Shown here in pieces: positions 34,735 through 44,100 of a DNA stretch of 64,000 nt; position 1 is the stretch's first letter, and each line of letters starts with the position of its first letter. The stretch is from an uncultured Dehalococcoidia bacterium (lineage in GTDB: Bacteria; Chloroflexota; Dehalococcoidia; Lucifugimonadales; UBA3495), in contig OY282456.1 of the NCBI GenBank assembly GCA_958296225.1, forward strand, positions 2,790,001 to 2,854,000, written 5' to 3'. Position numbers and translations under genes: made by a program. The notes beneath the pieces were generated by a model. It was not told where the DNA came from. It was given only the letters and a program-made list of their open reading frames with translations, and searched no databases.

Positions 34735-34810
34735 GATACTCCGGCGCCGGAACAGCCGGCCCCGCGCTTGATACGGGGCCGGAATCCATCAAATCCCCAT
34801 CGGAAAAATC
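34735..34810 (-). repeat. partial interspersed repeat between HEPN-like and transporter genes
   Basis: Contains GGATTCCGGC-type and GGATTTTTCCGATGGGGATTTGATGG-type segments on the minus strand, the middle of the TIR repeat family seen complete at 38135. It fills the gap between convergent genes. Confidence 0.45.
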
Positions 34811-34814
34811 CGGC

Positions 34815-36047
34815 TCAAACCAGCAGCCCGGCCACGCACGCCGTCATCATCATCGCAAAGGTGCCGCCCAGCATCGCCTTTATCCCCAGCCGGGCCAGGT
34901 CCAGCCGCCGCTCCGGGGCAATGCCCCCGATGCCCCCGATCTGTATCCCGATGCTGCCAAAATTGGCGAAACCGCACAGGGCATAGGTCAAAATCGTTTT
35001 CGTCCGCTCGCTCAACGCCACGCCCGAATCCGGCTGGGACCATTCGCCCAATGTGGAGTACGCGATGAATTCGTTCAGCACCATCTTGGTGCCCAGCAAT
35101 TCGCCGGCCAGGAGGCATTCGTTCCAGGGTATGCCCATCAGCCAGGCAAAGGGCGCGAAAACGTAGCCGAAAATCGCCGCCAGCGACCACTCCCAGGAAT
35201 AGCCGAACCAGCCGCCAATCCAGCCCCCCAGCAGGCCCAGCAGTCCGTCCACCATCGCTACCAGCGCCAGGATGGCGATGAGCAGCGCGGCCACGTTCAG
35301 CGCCAGCCGCAGCCCGTCCAGCGCCCCCGACGCCATGGCGTCCATCACGTTGCCGTGGCTCTGCTCCACTGCCACGGACACCCGCCCCAGCGTGGCCGAC
35401 TGCTCCGTTTCGGGAATCATCAGCTTGGCAATCAGCAGCGACGCCGGCGCCGAAATGACCGACGCCGCCACCAGATGCCCCGCCGCAACGCCAAAACTGA
35501 CGTACACGGCGAACACGCTGCCGGCGATGGTGGCAAACCCTCCGGTCATCAGGGCCATCAGCTCCGAGCGGGTCATCGCGGCAACATACGGGCGTATCAC
35601 CAGCGGCGCCTCCGTCTGCCCGATGAACACGTTGGCCGCCGCCGCCAGCGTCTCCGAGCCGGAGGTTTGCAGCGTCCGCTGCATCACCCAGGCAAACCCG
35701 GCGATAACCCGCTGCAAGATGCCCAGGTGATACAGTATCGCCATCAGCGACGAGATAAAGATGATGGTGGGCAGCACCCGGAACGCGAAAAAATGATGCG
35801 CGTATTCCCCGCCAAAGATAAACCCGCTGCCCGCGTCCACAAAACCCAGCAGGGCGGCGGCAAAATCGCCAATCGCCGTGAAAATGCCCACCCCAACCCA
35901 GGTTTTCAGGATGAACAGCGCCAGCCCGAACTGCAACAGCAGCCCCCCGATAACAATGCGGTAGCTGATGTTCCGGTTCCGGTCACCAATGAGCCAGGCC
36001 AGGCCCATAATGACCAGCAATCCCAATATGGCAATCCAGCGCTCCAA
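34815..36047 (-). CDS. concentrative nucleoside transporter (NupC/CNT family)
   Basis: A 410-residue inner-membrane cation/nucleoside symporter with at least eight hydrophobic segments. CNT signatures include GEYAHHFFAFRVLPTIIF, AAANVFIGQTEAPLVIRPY and ALCGFANFGSIGIQIGG, which form the nucleoside- and sodium-binding core. The frame is open to 36179, but the TTG at 36047 with AGGAG nine bases upstream gives the usual family length and removes a basic, non-conserved leader. It imports nucleosides for salvage. Confidence 0.88.
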   Translation of the reverse strand: MERWIAILGLLVIMGLAWLIGDRNRNISYRIVIGGLLLQFGLALFILKTWVGVGIFTAIGDFAAALLGFVDAGSGFIFGGEYAHHFFAFRVLPTIIFISSLMAILYHLGILQRVIAGFAWVMQRTLQTSGSETLAAAANVFIGQTEAPLVIRPYVAAMTRSELMALMTGGFATIAGSVFAVYVSFGVAAGHLVAASVISAPASLLIAKLMIPETEQSATLGRVSVAVEQSHGNVMDAMASGALDGLRLALNVAALLIAILALVAMVDGLLGLLGGWIGGWFGYSWEWSLAAIFGYVFAPFAWLMGIPWNECLLAGELLGTKMVLNEFIAYSTLGEWSQPDSGVALSERTKTILTYALCGFANFGSIGIQIGGIGGIAPERRLDLARLGIKAMLGGTFAMMMTACVAGLLV

Positions 36048-36185
36048 AAATCCCTGCTCCTCACGCCGCCGGGCCGCAGCTTTCGGCCCGACGATTCTAC
36101 ACCGGAACCGCGCCCAAGTCACAATCCGGCCTCGCCGTTCTTGCCAGGCCGGCCGCCAGCCGCTGCCGGGTAACGGCACGGTTTC

Positions 36186-36334
36186 GGCAGCGTTGCAATT
36201 CAGGTGGTTTGAGTCCGGTTTTTACAGGGATGGACAGGATTGGGGGATGGGGTGGGGGGAATGGGGGGATGGATGAATGACGGGGCGAATGATGATTCGC
36301 CCCGGCGTGGGTGGTTTCTGATGGCCGGAGGGGG
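36186..36334 (+). repeat. repeat block: left TIR, GGATGGACAGG segment and CGGGGCGAAT hairpin
   Basis: Contains the left end of the TIR element (36186-36208), the TTTTTACAGGGATGGACAGG segment, a G-rich degenerate tract and a 10-bp-stem hairpin (36281-36304). The last 50 bases, up to the LRR stop codon, are almost identical to the sequence beyond the second LRR gene at 41100-41157. Confidence 0.6.
36281..36304. terminator. CGGGGCGAAT hairpin, copy 2
   Basis: Stem CGGGGCGAAT/ATTCGCCCCG with loop GATG, 31 bases beyond the LRR stop codon. There is no U-tract, so it may act as an RNA-end stabiliser or simply be a repeat. Confidence 0.5.
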
Positions 36335-37975
36335 TTACCCGCAGAGCAGCAGGCCAAGCTCACGCAGGTCATTGGTATGATAGTCGAGGACAGCGACGAC
36401 ATAGCGCCAGCCGGCCGGTATGCAGCCGGTAAGCCGGTTGCTGCCGCCGATGTACAGCTCCTGCAGGTAGGAGAGGTTGCCCAGTTCTGGGGGTATCGCG
36501 CCCGTCAACTGGTTGTCGCTGAGGTATAGCCGCTCCAAGTAGGAAAGGTTGCCCAGTTCTGGGGGTATCGCGCCCGTCAACTGGTTGTCGCTGAGGTCCA
36601 GACGCTGCGGGTCGGAAAGGTTGCCCAGCGTTGCGGGTATCGTGCCCGTCAACTGGTTGTCGCTGAGGTCCAGACGCCGCAGGTAGGGATGGTTGCCCAG
36701 TTCTGGGGGTATCGCGCCCGTCAACTGGTTGCCGTTGATCCACAGATCCTCCAACAAGTTTGAAGGGTTGCCCAGCGTTGCGGGTATCGCGTCCGTCAAC
36801 TGGTTGTCGCTGAGGTACAGCCTTTCCAGGTTGGAGAGGCCGCCCAGTTCTGCGGGTATCGCGCCCGTCAACTGGTTGTCGCTGAGGTGCAGCTCCTGCA
36901 GGTTGGAGAGGCTGCCCAGCGTTGCGGGTATTGCGCCCGTCAACTGGTTGTCGACGAGGTGCAGCTCCTGCAGGTTGGAGAGGCTGCCCAGCGTTGCGGG
37001 TATCGCGCCCGTCAACTGGTTGTTGCTGAGGTACAGCCTTTCCAGGTTGGAGAGGCTGCCCAGTTCTGCGGGTATCGCGCCCGTCAACTGGTTGTCGCTG
37101 AGGTGCAGCTCCTGCAGGTTGGAGAGGCTGCCCAGCGTTGCGGGTATCGCGCCCGTCAACTGGGTGTCGTAGAGGTACAGATACTCCAAGTTGGAGAGGT
37201 TGCCCAATTCTGCGGGTATCGCGCCCGTCAACTGGTTGCCACCGAGGGCTAGATGGGTTACGCGACCGTTGCTGTCGGTAGTGACGCCCTCCCACTCGTT
37301 AAGGGGATAGATGCTCGACCATTTATCCAGGACTGGTCGTTCCCGACTGCCGCCGACAGCTTGGTGGAATGCAATCAGGGCCTCCAGGTCGGCGGCGGCA
37401 CTGCCCCCGGCCGGCCGGGGCGCGGCGGGCGTGGGCGTGGCAGTGGCAGTAGGCATCGATGTGGGCGGTGGCGGTGGCGGTGGCGCAGGCGCGGCGGTGG
37501 GCGGTGGCGGTGGCGGTGGCGCAGGCGCAGGCGCGGCGGTGGGCGTGGCCTCTGTCCACTGGGCCCAGCTGCCCCAAACGGCGCGGTAGCTGACCCAGTT
37601 CCAGCGCATACCGATGGCGTTGAAGCGGTAGGATGTGCCGTTTTGCAGCCCGGCGATGACCGTATCGCTGCGGCCGCTGACGGCGACCGTTTGAGCGCCG
37701 GAGTAGTTGCCGGCGTTGAGGTCGGCGGCCGGCAGGTACGCGATGAAATGGACTTGGGCGTACTGGGCCGGCGTCCAGGTCAGGCGCACTTGCCCGTCTG
37801 CTCCGACGACGGCGGTCAGGTTGGCCACCGGCCCTACGGTTTCAGGTTCTGCGGCGCCGGATTGGGCCGAAACGGTGATGGCGGTTATCGCGGCGGCAAG
37901 GGCGCAGAGCAGGGCCGCCAGGGCGATAACCCGGGAGCGCCGCCGCGGCAAAGCGGATGTGATTGCTGGCCGCAT
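36335..37975 (-). CDS. secreted leucine-rich-repeat protein with Fn3-like domain
   Basis: A 546-residue protein. A signal peptide (RRRSRVIALAALLCALAAAITAITVSA region) is followed by a fibronectin-III-like domain (VANLTAVVGADGQVRLTW to about 125), a Pro/Ala/Thr-rich linker, an LRRNT-like cap (LEALIAFHQAVGG ... WEGVTTDSNGRVTHL) and about 12 plant-type 24-residue LRRs with LTGAIPxxLGxLSNLxxLxL. A C-terminal cap follows. The ATG at 37975 fits the signal peptide. Probably exported for binding surfaces or other proteins; its locus is a partial duplicate of the one at 41-44 kb. Confidence 0.85.
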   Translation of the reverse strand: MRPAITSALPRRRSRVIALAALLCALAAAITAITVSAQSGAAEPETVGPVANLTAVVGADGQVRLTWTPAQYAQVHFIAYLPAADLNAGNYSGAQTVAVSGRSDTVIAGLQNGTSYRFNAIGMRWNWVSYRAVWGSWAQWTEATPTAAPAPAPPPPPPPTAAPAPPPPPPPTSMPTATATPTPAAPRPAGGSAAADLEALIAFHQAVGGSRERPVLDKWSSIYPLNEWEGVTTDSNGRVTHLALGGNQLTGAIPAELGNLSNLEYLYLYDTQLTGAIPATLGSLSNLQELHLSDNQLTGAIPAELGSLSNLERLYLSNNQLTGAIPATLGSLSNLQELHLVDNQLTGAIPATLGSLSNLQELHLSDNQLTGAIPAELGGLSNLERLYLSDNQLTDAIPATLGNPSNLLEDLWINGNQLTGAIPPELGNHPYLRRLDLSDNQLTGTIPATLGNLSDPQRLDLSDNQLTGAIPPELGNLSYLERLYLSDNQLTGAIPPELGNLSYLQELYIGGSNRLTGCIPAGWRYVVAVLDYHTNDLRELGLLLCG

Positions 37976-38087
37976 CAGGAACAAACCTCCAGCCGGTTGC
38001 CCGGTCGCGCGGGGGATGTTTTCGTTGGCCGCTACGGAAAAGCGGAGCAGGGCGCGGTTGCCCGGTCGCGCGGGGGATGTTTGGCGG

Positions 38088-38093
38088 ATTGTA
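38088..38093 (-). promoter_or_regulatory. TACAAT -10 box upstream of LRR gene 1
   Basis: Minus-strand TACAAT in GTGCTACAATCC, conserved at 44260-44265 upstream of the second LRR gene along with 80 bases of flanking sequence. Confidence 0.4.
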
Positions 38094-38134
38094 GCACGCC
38101 CGGCCATCGGGGGGGCGATGGCGGTATGCTTAAT

Positions 38135-38277
38135 GGCAGCGTTGCAATGCAGGTGGTTGGAGTCCGTTTTTGACAGGGATGGACCGGATGGACCGGATTT
38201 TTCCGATGGGGATTTGGCGGATTCCGGCGCAAGTCGGAATGACGGCAAGGTACGACCACCTGAATTGCAACGCTGCC
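38135..38277. mobile_element. 143-bp MITE-like element with 23-bp terminal inverted repeats
   Basis: The left end GGCAGCGTTGCAATGCAGG (38135 onward, 23 bp) is matched by the inverted right end ending at 38277 with one mismatch. The interior holds the GGATGGACCGGATTTTTCC and ATTCCGGCGC...GGAATGACGG segments. There is no coding capacity. A second near-complete copy is at 61226-61369, and left-end fragments are at 36186 and 44307. No target-site duplication was confirmed. Confidence 0.6.
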
Positions 38278-38359
38278 GACGCTTCGGTTAAGCAAACCCG
38301 GGATGTGATAGTATTGGCATACTCCGGTCAAGCCGGCGAAGCGCCATCAGGAGGACGTG

Positions 38360-38722
38360 ATGAGCCTGGATTTTCCGGTTGAACACGACCGGCATGGGAA
38401 AGTTCCCACCAGAATCACAGTGTGCGCCGACTGGGAAACCGCCGAGGAACGCCTGTACCGGCTGGACACTGACCAGTTGGACGAGCTCAACGCTGGCCTC
38501 AAAGCCGGCAAGCCGGTCCGTATGGAATATGTTGTTTTCGGCGCAGATTCGCTGGGAACGGTCAAACAGACCCACAGCCGCTATTTCTGGGGCGATTACG
38601 AAGCGCTGTATCCTGCGGAAATCAGTTACCGGCCGGGGTTGCGCGCTGAAAGTTCGGCGATGCTGGACGAGAACCCGGTTCCGGTTACGGCCGGCGCGTC
38701 CGCCACGGCTGCGGTTTTATAG
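38360..38722 (+). CDS. hypothetical protein, 120 aa
   Basis: A small acidic protein with no recognised domain. AGGAGG at 38349-38354 is five bases before the ATG at 38360; a GTG one codon upstream is too close. Sequence such as TRITVCADWETAEERLYRLDTDQLDELNAGL looks like a normal soluble protein. It is 17 nt before the VWA gene and probably in its operon. Confidence 0.6.
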   Translation: MSLDFPVEHDRHGKVPTRITVCADWETAEERLYRLDTDQLDELNAGLKAGKPVRMEYVVFGADSLGTVKQTHSRYFWGDYEALYPAEISYRPGLRAESSAMLDENPVPVTAGASATAAVL

Positions 38723-38739
38723 CATCGCAGTAGTCTCCA

Positions 38740-40119
38740 ATGACCACCCCCGTCAACCTGCACACTGCGCCGGCCGATGCCGGGGAGGGGGCAATTCTGC
38801 CCAACCTGCTGATGTTTGGCGAGGTTTTGCGGCGGCTGGGGCTGGATGTGGGTTCGGGGAATATGCTGGATTTGGTGCGGGCCGCCGAGTTTGTGCCTAT
38901 TGGGGGGAGCCGCAACGATTTTCGGCTGGCGGCGCGGGCCTTGCTGGTGCACCGGCGGCGCGATTGGCCGCTGTTTGATGAGGCGTTTCAGGTATTCTGG
39001 CGCCGGCCGGCTCAGGGCAGCAGTATGCGGGACTTGCGCGCGATGGGAGAGGAACGCCGCTACCGCACGCCCCGGGTGACGCCGCACCGGGAGGATACTT
39101 CCGACGGGCCGCCGCCGGAGGGCGATGCGGACGATGCCGGCGACCGGCAGCCGGTGGTTGACCTGCAACGGTCGTTCAGCGCGCGGGAGGTGCTGCGGCA
39201 GCGGGATTTTGCCGAATATACGCCGGCCGAGGTGGCAGCGGCCCGCTCTCTGATGACGGAACTGGCCTGGGATTTGGGACGCCGCCGCACTCGTCGCCTG
39301 ACTTGGGGCGACGGGAGCGACATTGACCTGCGCCGGAGTATGCGCCGCAGTCTGTCTTATGGCGGCGAGATGCTGGATATTGCCCGCCGCCAGCGCAAGA
39401 CCAGGGCCCGGCCGCTGGCGCTCATCTGCGATGTCAGCGGCTCGATGGAGCGCTACACGCGGATGCTGCTGCATTTTGTCCACACGGTGGCGGTGAGCGG
39501 CCAGCAGCTGGAGGCGTTTTTGTTTGCAACACGGCTGACGCGCATCACGCGGCATCTGGCGCATCGCGGCGTTGACCATGCGGTGGCCGAGGTGGCGCGG
39601 GCCGTGCCGGACTGGGCCGGCGGCACGCGCATCGGCGAGGCAATCAAAGGGTTCAACTACCGTTGGGCGCGGCGGGTTTTGCGGGGCGGCGCCGTGGTGC
39701 TGGTTATCTCCGACGGATGGGACCGGGGCGAGCCGGAGCTGCTGGCGCGGGAGATGGCCCAGCTGCAGCGGAGTTGTCAGCGCCTGATTTGGCTGAATCC
39801 GCTGCTGGGGTCGCCGGATTACCAGCCGCTGACGCGGGGGATGCAGGCGGCGCTGCCGTATATTGATGACTTTCTGCCGGCGCACAACCTGCACAGCCTG
39901 CAAGAACTGGCCCGCCATCTGAATCACCTCACGGCGCGGCGATTGCCGCCGTCGTCGCGGCGACGTTCCGGGTTGGATGACAATGACGCGGCGGCGACGG
40001 ATACGGCGCATGACGGCGGCGCGGCGGCGCGGTCGCGACGGGAGTTGAATCCGGCGCTGGCGCCGACTTTCCGGCATCCGCTGTGGGGGCATCCCAACAT
40101 ACCGGGCGGCGGCGGTTAG
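38740..40119 (+). CDS. CoxE-like VWA-domain protein
   Basis: A 459-residue protein of the CoxE/VWA type. The N-terminal half is the helical region found in CoxE (FGEVLRRLGLDVGSGNMLDLVRAAEFV), followed by a charged linker, and the VWA domain begins about residue 225 with an intact MIDAS motif DVSGSM (231-236). CoxE works with the MoxR ATPase CoxD in maturing molybdenum CO dehydrogenase or in general chaperone systems. Neither a MoxR ATPase nor CO dehydrogenase genes occur in this window, so the partner is unknown. It converges on the next gene with a four-base overlap of stops. Confidence 0.85.
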   Translation: MTTPVNLHTAPADAGEGAILPNLLMFGEVLRRLGLDVGSGNMLDLVRAAEFVPIGGSRNDFRLAARALLVHRRRDWPLFDEAFQVFWRRPAQGSSMRDLRAMGEERRYRTPRVTPHREDTSDGPPPEGDADDAGDRQPVVDLQRSFSAREVLRQRDFAEYTPAEVAAARSLMTELAWDLGRRRTRRLTWGDGSDIDLRRSMRRSLSYGGEMLDIARRQRKTRARPLALICDVSGSMERYTRMLLHFVHTVAVSGQQLEAFLFATRLTRITRHLAHRGVDHAVAEVARAVPDWAGGTRIGEAIKGFNYRWARRVLRGGAVVLVISDGWDRGEPELLAREMAQLQRSCQRLIWLNPLLGSPDYQPLTRGMQAALPYIDDFLPAHNLHSLQELARHLNHLTARRLPPSSRRRSGLDDNDAAATDTAHDGGAAARSRRELNPALAPTFRHPLWGHPNIPGGGG

Positions 40120-40496
40120 CCGGGTGGCCCGGGCGCAATCTCACCGTACAGTCCGGCCAGCGCGGTGGCCAGGGCGCGGGGGCGCGCGGCGTATTCCGGG
40201 GTGGGATACCACTCGTAGTCGAAACTGCGCACTATTACGCCTTCAATGCTGGTGCGGAGGCCGGAGACGATGACGCGAAAGCCCAAGGCGTGGGATGCCT
40301 GCTCGGCCAGCTGCTCCAGGATGACGTTGGGGCAGTCAAAGATGACCAGGAACCCGCCCTGACGCTGGCCGTCGGTGACGCGGGCGCGGAACACCTGGCC
40401 GAACAAGTCCAGGTCAACGATGGTGTAACGGCGCTCGGCCGCGCCGTGGTCGGGCCAGCCGATGTAGATGTCGCCGCCGACAGTCCAGTGGTGCAT
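40116..40496 (-). CDS. hypothetical protein, 126 aa
   Basis: A compact protein beginning MHHWTVGGDIYIGWPDHG with alternating strand and helix pattern (YTIVDLDLFGQVFRARV, GFLVIFDCPNVILEQLAEQA) and a C-terminal proline-rich tail. No family recognised. ATG 40496 was chosen because the frame further upstream is repeat DNA. Confidence 0.55.
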   Translation of the reverse strand: MHHWTVGGDIYIGWPDHGAAERRYTIVDLDLFGQVFRARVTDGQRQGGFLVIFDCPNVILEQLAEQASHALGFRVIVSGLRTSIEGVIVRSFDYEWYPTPEYAARPRALATALAGLYGEIAPGPPG

Positions 40497-41157
40497 CAAG
40501 CGGTCTCCCGATGGCGTCGCATTTTTTACAGGGATAGACAGGATGGACAGGATTGGGGGATGGGGACGGGTGGCATTGGGCGGCGCTCCTTTCCCCGGCC
40601 GGGGTTGTTGATTGATGGCGATGATTTGGCGGCGGGAGCAAGGGCGGCAGTTCCGGTGGCCGGCGCTGCTACCAAAGAGCGAATTTGCAGATTTGAAGCC
40701 CTGGTTTTCCAAGTTCGTGTCACGAATGGCCCGGCAGGGGCGGCGCTGGCGCCCGCGGCGTGGCAAGGCACGGCCCTGGTGAATAAAGCAGAGACGTACA
40801 CGAGTCCAACGATTGCAATACCGACCGGTTGGGGCCGTGTTCCGGAACCCTTTGCTGAGGTGATTGCCCGATTACTACTCCCGATGCCGGCTGCCCAATG
40901 CAGCCTGGCAACTGCCGTGTACTTTGGCGGGGCCGGCGGAGGACGTCACTCCCGGCCGCCAGATTGCCTGACTTGCTAACGCTATGGTATAGCACCGATG
41001 TACGGCCTGGCAAGGGGGCGGTGTCAATGGGCGACGGGGGGTTTTTACCGGGATGGACAGGATTGGGGGATGGGATGGGACGGAGGAAATGGAGGAATGA
41101 ATGACGGGGCGAATGATGATTCGCCCCGGCGTGGGTGGTTTCTGATGGCAGGAGGGG
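40497..41157. other. 660-base non-coding, repeat-containing region
   Basis: Holds two fragments of the ACAGGGATGGACAGGAT repeat (about 40525-40560 and 41042-41070) and the hairpin at 41105. The middle part (40600-40990) has short open frames, such as a 56-codon one from 40615, but none with convincing protein character. No RNA gene was recognised. Confidence 0.45.
41105..41128. terminator. CGGGGCGAAT hairpin, copy 3
   Basis: The same 10-bp stem with GATG loop as at 36281, at the same position relative to the downstream end of the second LRR gene. Confidence 0.5.
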
Positions 41158-44100
41158 TTACCTGCAGAGCAGCAGGCCAAGAAAACGCAGGTCAGTGTTT
41201 ATGTCGAGGGCATAGCGCCAGCCGGTCGGTATACAGCCAGTCAGCCGGTTGCTGCCGCCGAGGTACAGCGACTGTAGATTGGAGAGGTTGCCCAGTTCTG
41301 CGGGTATCGCGCCCGTCAACTGGTTGCCGCCGAGGAACAGCAACTCCAGGTTGGAGAGGTTGCCCAGCGCTGCGGGTATCGCGCCCGTCAACTGGTTGTC
41401 GTTGAGAAACAGCCACTCCAGGTTGGAGAGGTTGCCCAACGTTGCGGGTATCGCGCCCGTCAACTGGTTGTAGTCGAGGTGCAGCGACTCCAAGTTGGAG
41501 AGGCTGCCCAGCGTTGCGGGTATCGCGCCCATCAACAGGTTGTCGCTGAGCCACAGCCGCTGCAGGTTGGACAGGTTGCCCAGTTCTGCGGGTATCGCGC
41601 CCGTCAACTGGTTGTCGCTGAGGCCCAGCACCTCCAAGTTGGAGAGGTTGCCCAGTTCTGCGGGTATCGCGCCCGTCAACTGGTTGTCGCTGAGGCCCAG
41701 CACCTCCAAGTTGGAGAGGTTGCCCAGTTCTGCGGGTATCGCGCCCGTCAACTGGTTGTCGCTGAGGCCCAGCCCCGTCAGGTTGGAGAGGCTGCCCAGC
41801 GTTGCGGGTATCGCGCCCGTCAACTGGTTGCCGATGAGGTGCAGCACCTCCAAGTTGGAGAGGTTGCCCAGCGTTGCGGGTATCGCGCCCGTCAACTGGT
41901 TGTTGTAGAGGTACAGCTCCTGCAGGTTGGAGAGGTTGCCCAGTTCTGGGGGTATCGCGCCTGTCAACTGGTTGCCGCTGAGGTCCAGCGCCCCCAAGTT
42001 GGAGAGGTTGCCCAGTTCTGGGGGTATCGCGCCCGTCAACTGGTTGCGGCCGAAGCCCAGTGAATGCGGGTTGGAGCCGAGGCCCAGCCACTGTAGGTTG
42101 GAGAGGTTGCCCAGCGTTGCGGGTATCGCGCCCGTCAACTGGTTGTCGTTGAGCCACAGCCGCTGCAGGTTGGACAGGTTGCCCAGTTCTGGGGGTATCG
42201 CGCCCGTCAACTGGTTGTCGTTGAGCCACAGCCGCTGCAGGTTGGACAGGTTGCCCAGTTCTGGGGGTATCGCGCCTGTCAACTGGTTGCCGCTGAGGTC
42301 CAGCGCCCCCAAGTTGGAGAGGTTGCCCAGTTCTGGGGGTATCGCGCCCGTCAACTGGTTGCGGCCGAAGCCCAGTGAATGCGGGTTGGAGCCGAGGCCC
42401 AGCCACTGTAGGTTGGAGAGGTTGCCCAGCGTTGCGGGTATCGCGCCCGTCAACTGGTTGTCGTTGAGCCACAGCCGCTGCAGGTTGGACAGGTTGCCTA
42501 GTTCTGGGGGTATCGCGCCCGTCAACTGGTTGTCGCTGAGGCCCAGCCGCTGCAGGTTGGAGAGGTTGCCCAGCGTTGCGGGTATCGCGCCCGTCAACTG
42601 GTTGTCGCTGAGAAACAGCCACTCCAGGTTGGAGAGGTTGCCCAGCGTTGCGGGTATCGCGCCCGTCAACTGGTTGTCGTCGAGGTGCAGCACCTCCAAG
42701 TTGGAGAGGTTGCCCAGCGCTGGGGGTATCGCGCCCGTCAACTGGTTGTCGCTGAGGCGCAGCCGCTGCAGGTTGGAGAGGTTGCCCAGCGTTGCGGGTA
42801 TCGCGCCCGTCAACTGGTTGTCGCTGAGGCCCAGCACCTCCAAGTTGGAGAGGCCGCCCAGCGTTGCGGGTATCGCGCCCGTCAACTGGTTGTCGTCGAG
42901 CAACAGCCCCTCCAGGTTGGAGAGGTTGCCCAGCGTTGCGGGTATCGCGCCCGTCAACTGGTTGTCGTCGAGGTGCAGCACCTCCAAGTTGGAGAGGTTG
43001 CCCAGTTCTGCGGGTATCGCGCCCGTCAACTGGTTGTTGATGAGGTCCAGATACTGCAGGTTGGAGAGGTTGCCCAGTTCTGCGGGTATCGCGCCCGTCA
43101 ACTGGTTGTAGTTGAGGTCCAGATACTGCAGGTTGGAGAGGCTGCCCAGTGTTGCGGGTATCGCGCCCGTCAACTGGTTGTAGTCGAAGTACAGCGTCTG
43201 CAGGTTGGAGAGGCTGCCCAGTGTTGCGGGTATCGCGCCCGTCAACTGGTTGTCGTTGAGCCACAGCCGCTGCAGGTTGGACAGGTTGCCCAGTTCTGGG
43301 GGTATCGCGCCCGTCAACTGGTTGTCGTTGAGCCACAGCCGCTGCAGGTTGGACAGGTTGCCCAGTTCTGGGGGTATCGCGCCTGTCAACTGGTTGCCGC
43401 TGAGGTCCAGCGCCCCCAAGTTGGAGAGGTTGCCCAGTTCTGCGGGTATCGCGCCCGTCAACTGGTTGCGGCCGAAGCCCAGTGAATGCGGGTTGGAGCC
43501 GAGGCCCAGCGACCGTAGGTTGGAGAGGTTGCCCAGCGTTGCGGGTATCGCGCCCCTCAACTGGTTGTCGTCAAGGCCCAGCGCCTGTAGGTTGGAGAGG
43601 CTGCCCAGCGTTGCAGGTATCGCGCCTGTCAACTGGTTGTCGCTGAGCCACAGCACCTGCAGGTTGGAGAGGCTGCCTAGCGCTGCGGGTATCGCGCCCG
43701 TCAACTGGTTGCCTCTGAGGACCAGCATTTCCAGGTTGGAGAGGCTGCCCAGCGCTGCAGGTATCGCGCCTGTCAACTGGTTGCCGATGAGGTCCAGCAT
43801 TTCCAGGTTGGAGAGGTTGCCCAGCGCTGGGGGTATCGCGCCCGTCAACTGGTTGCCGCTGAGGTCCAGCTCCTCCAAGTTGGAGAGGTTGCCCAGCGCT
43901 GGGGGTATCGCGCCCGTCAACTGGTTGCCGCTGAGGCGCAGCGACCGCAGGTTGGAGAGGCTGCCCAGTTCTGCGGGTAGCTTTCCCTGAAGTCCGTAAC
44001 CGGCGAGGTATAGACGGGTTACGCGACCGTTGCTGTCGGTAGCGACGCCCTGCCACTCGTCAAGGGGAGAGCTGCTCGACCATTTATCCAGGACTGGTCG

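Noticed and set aside
40615..40785. 56-codon ORF in the gap after the VWA locus
   Set aside because: Basic and Trp/Arg-rich composition, no ribosome site, no similarity recognised.
41927..43111. Large plus-strand ORF over the LRR gene
   Set aside because: It mirrors the 72-bp repeat of the LRR gene, with no ribosome site or recognisable fold; likely a shadow.
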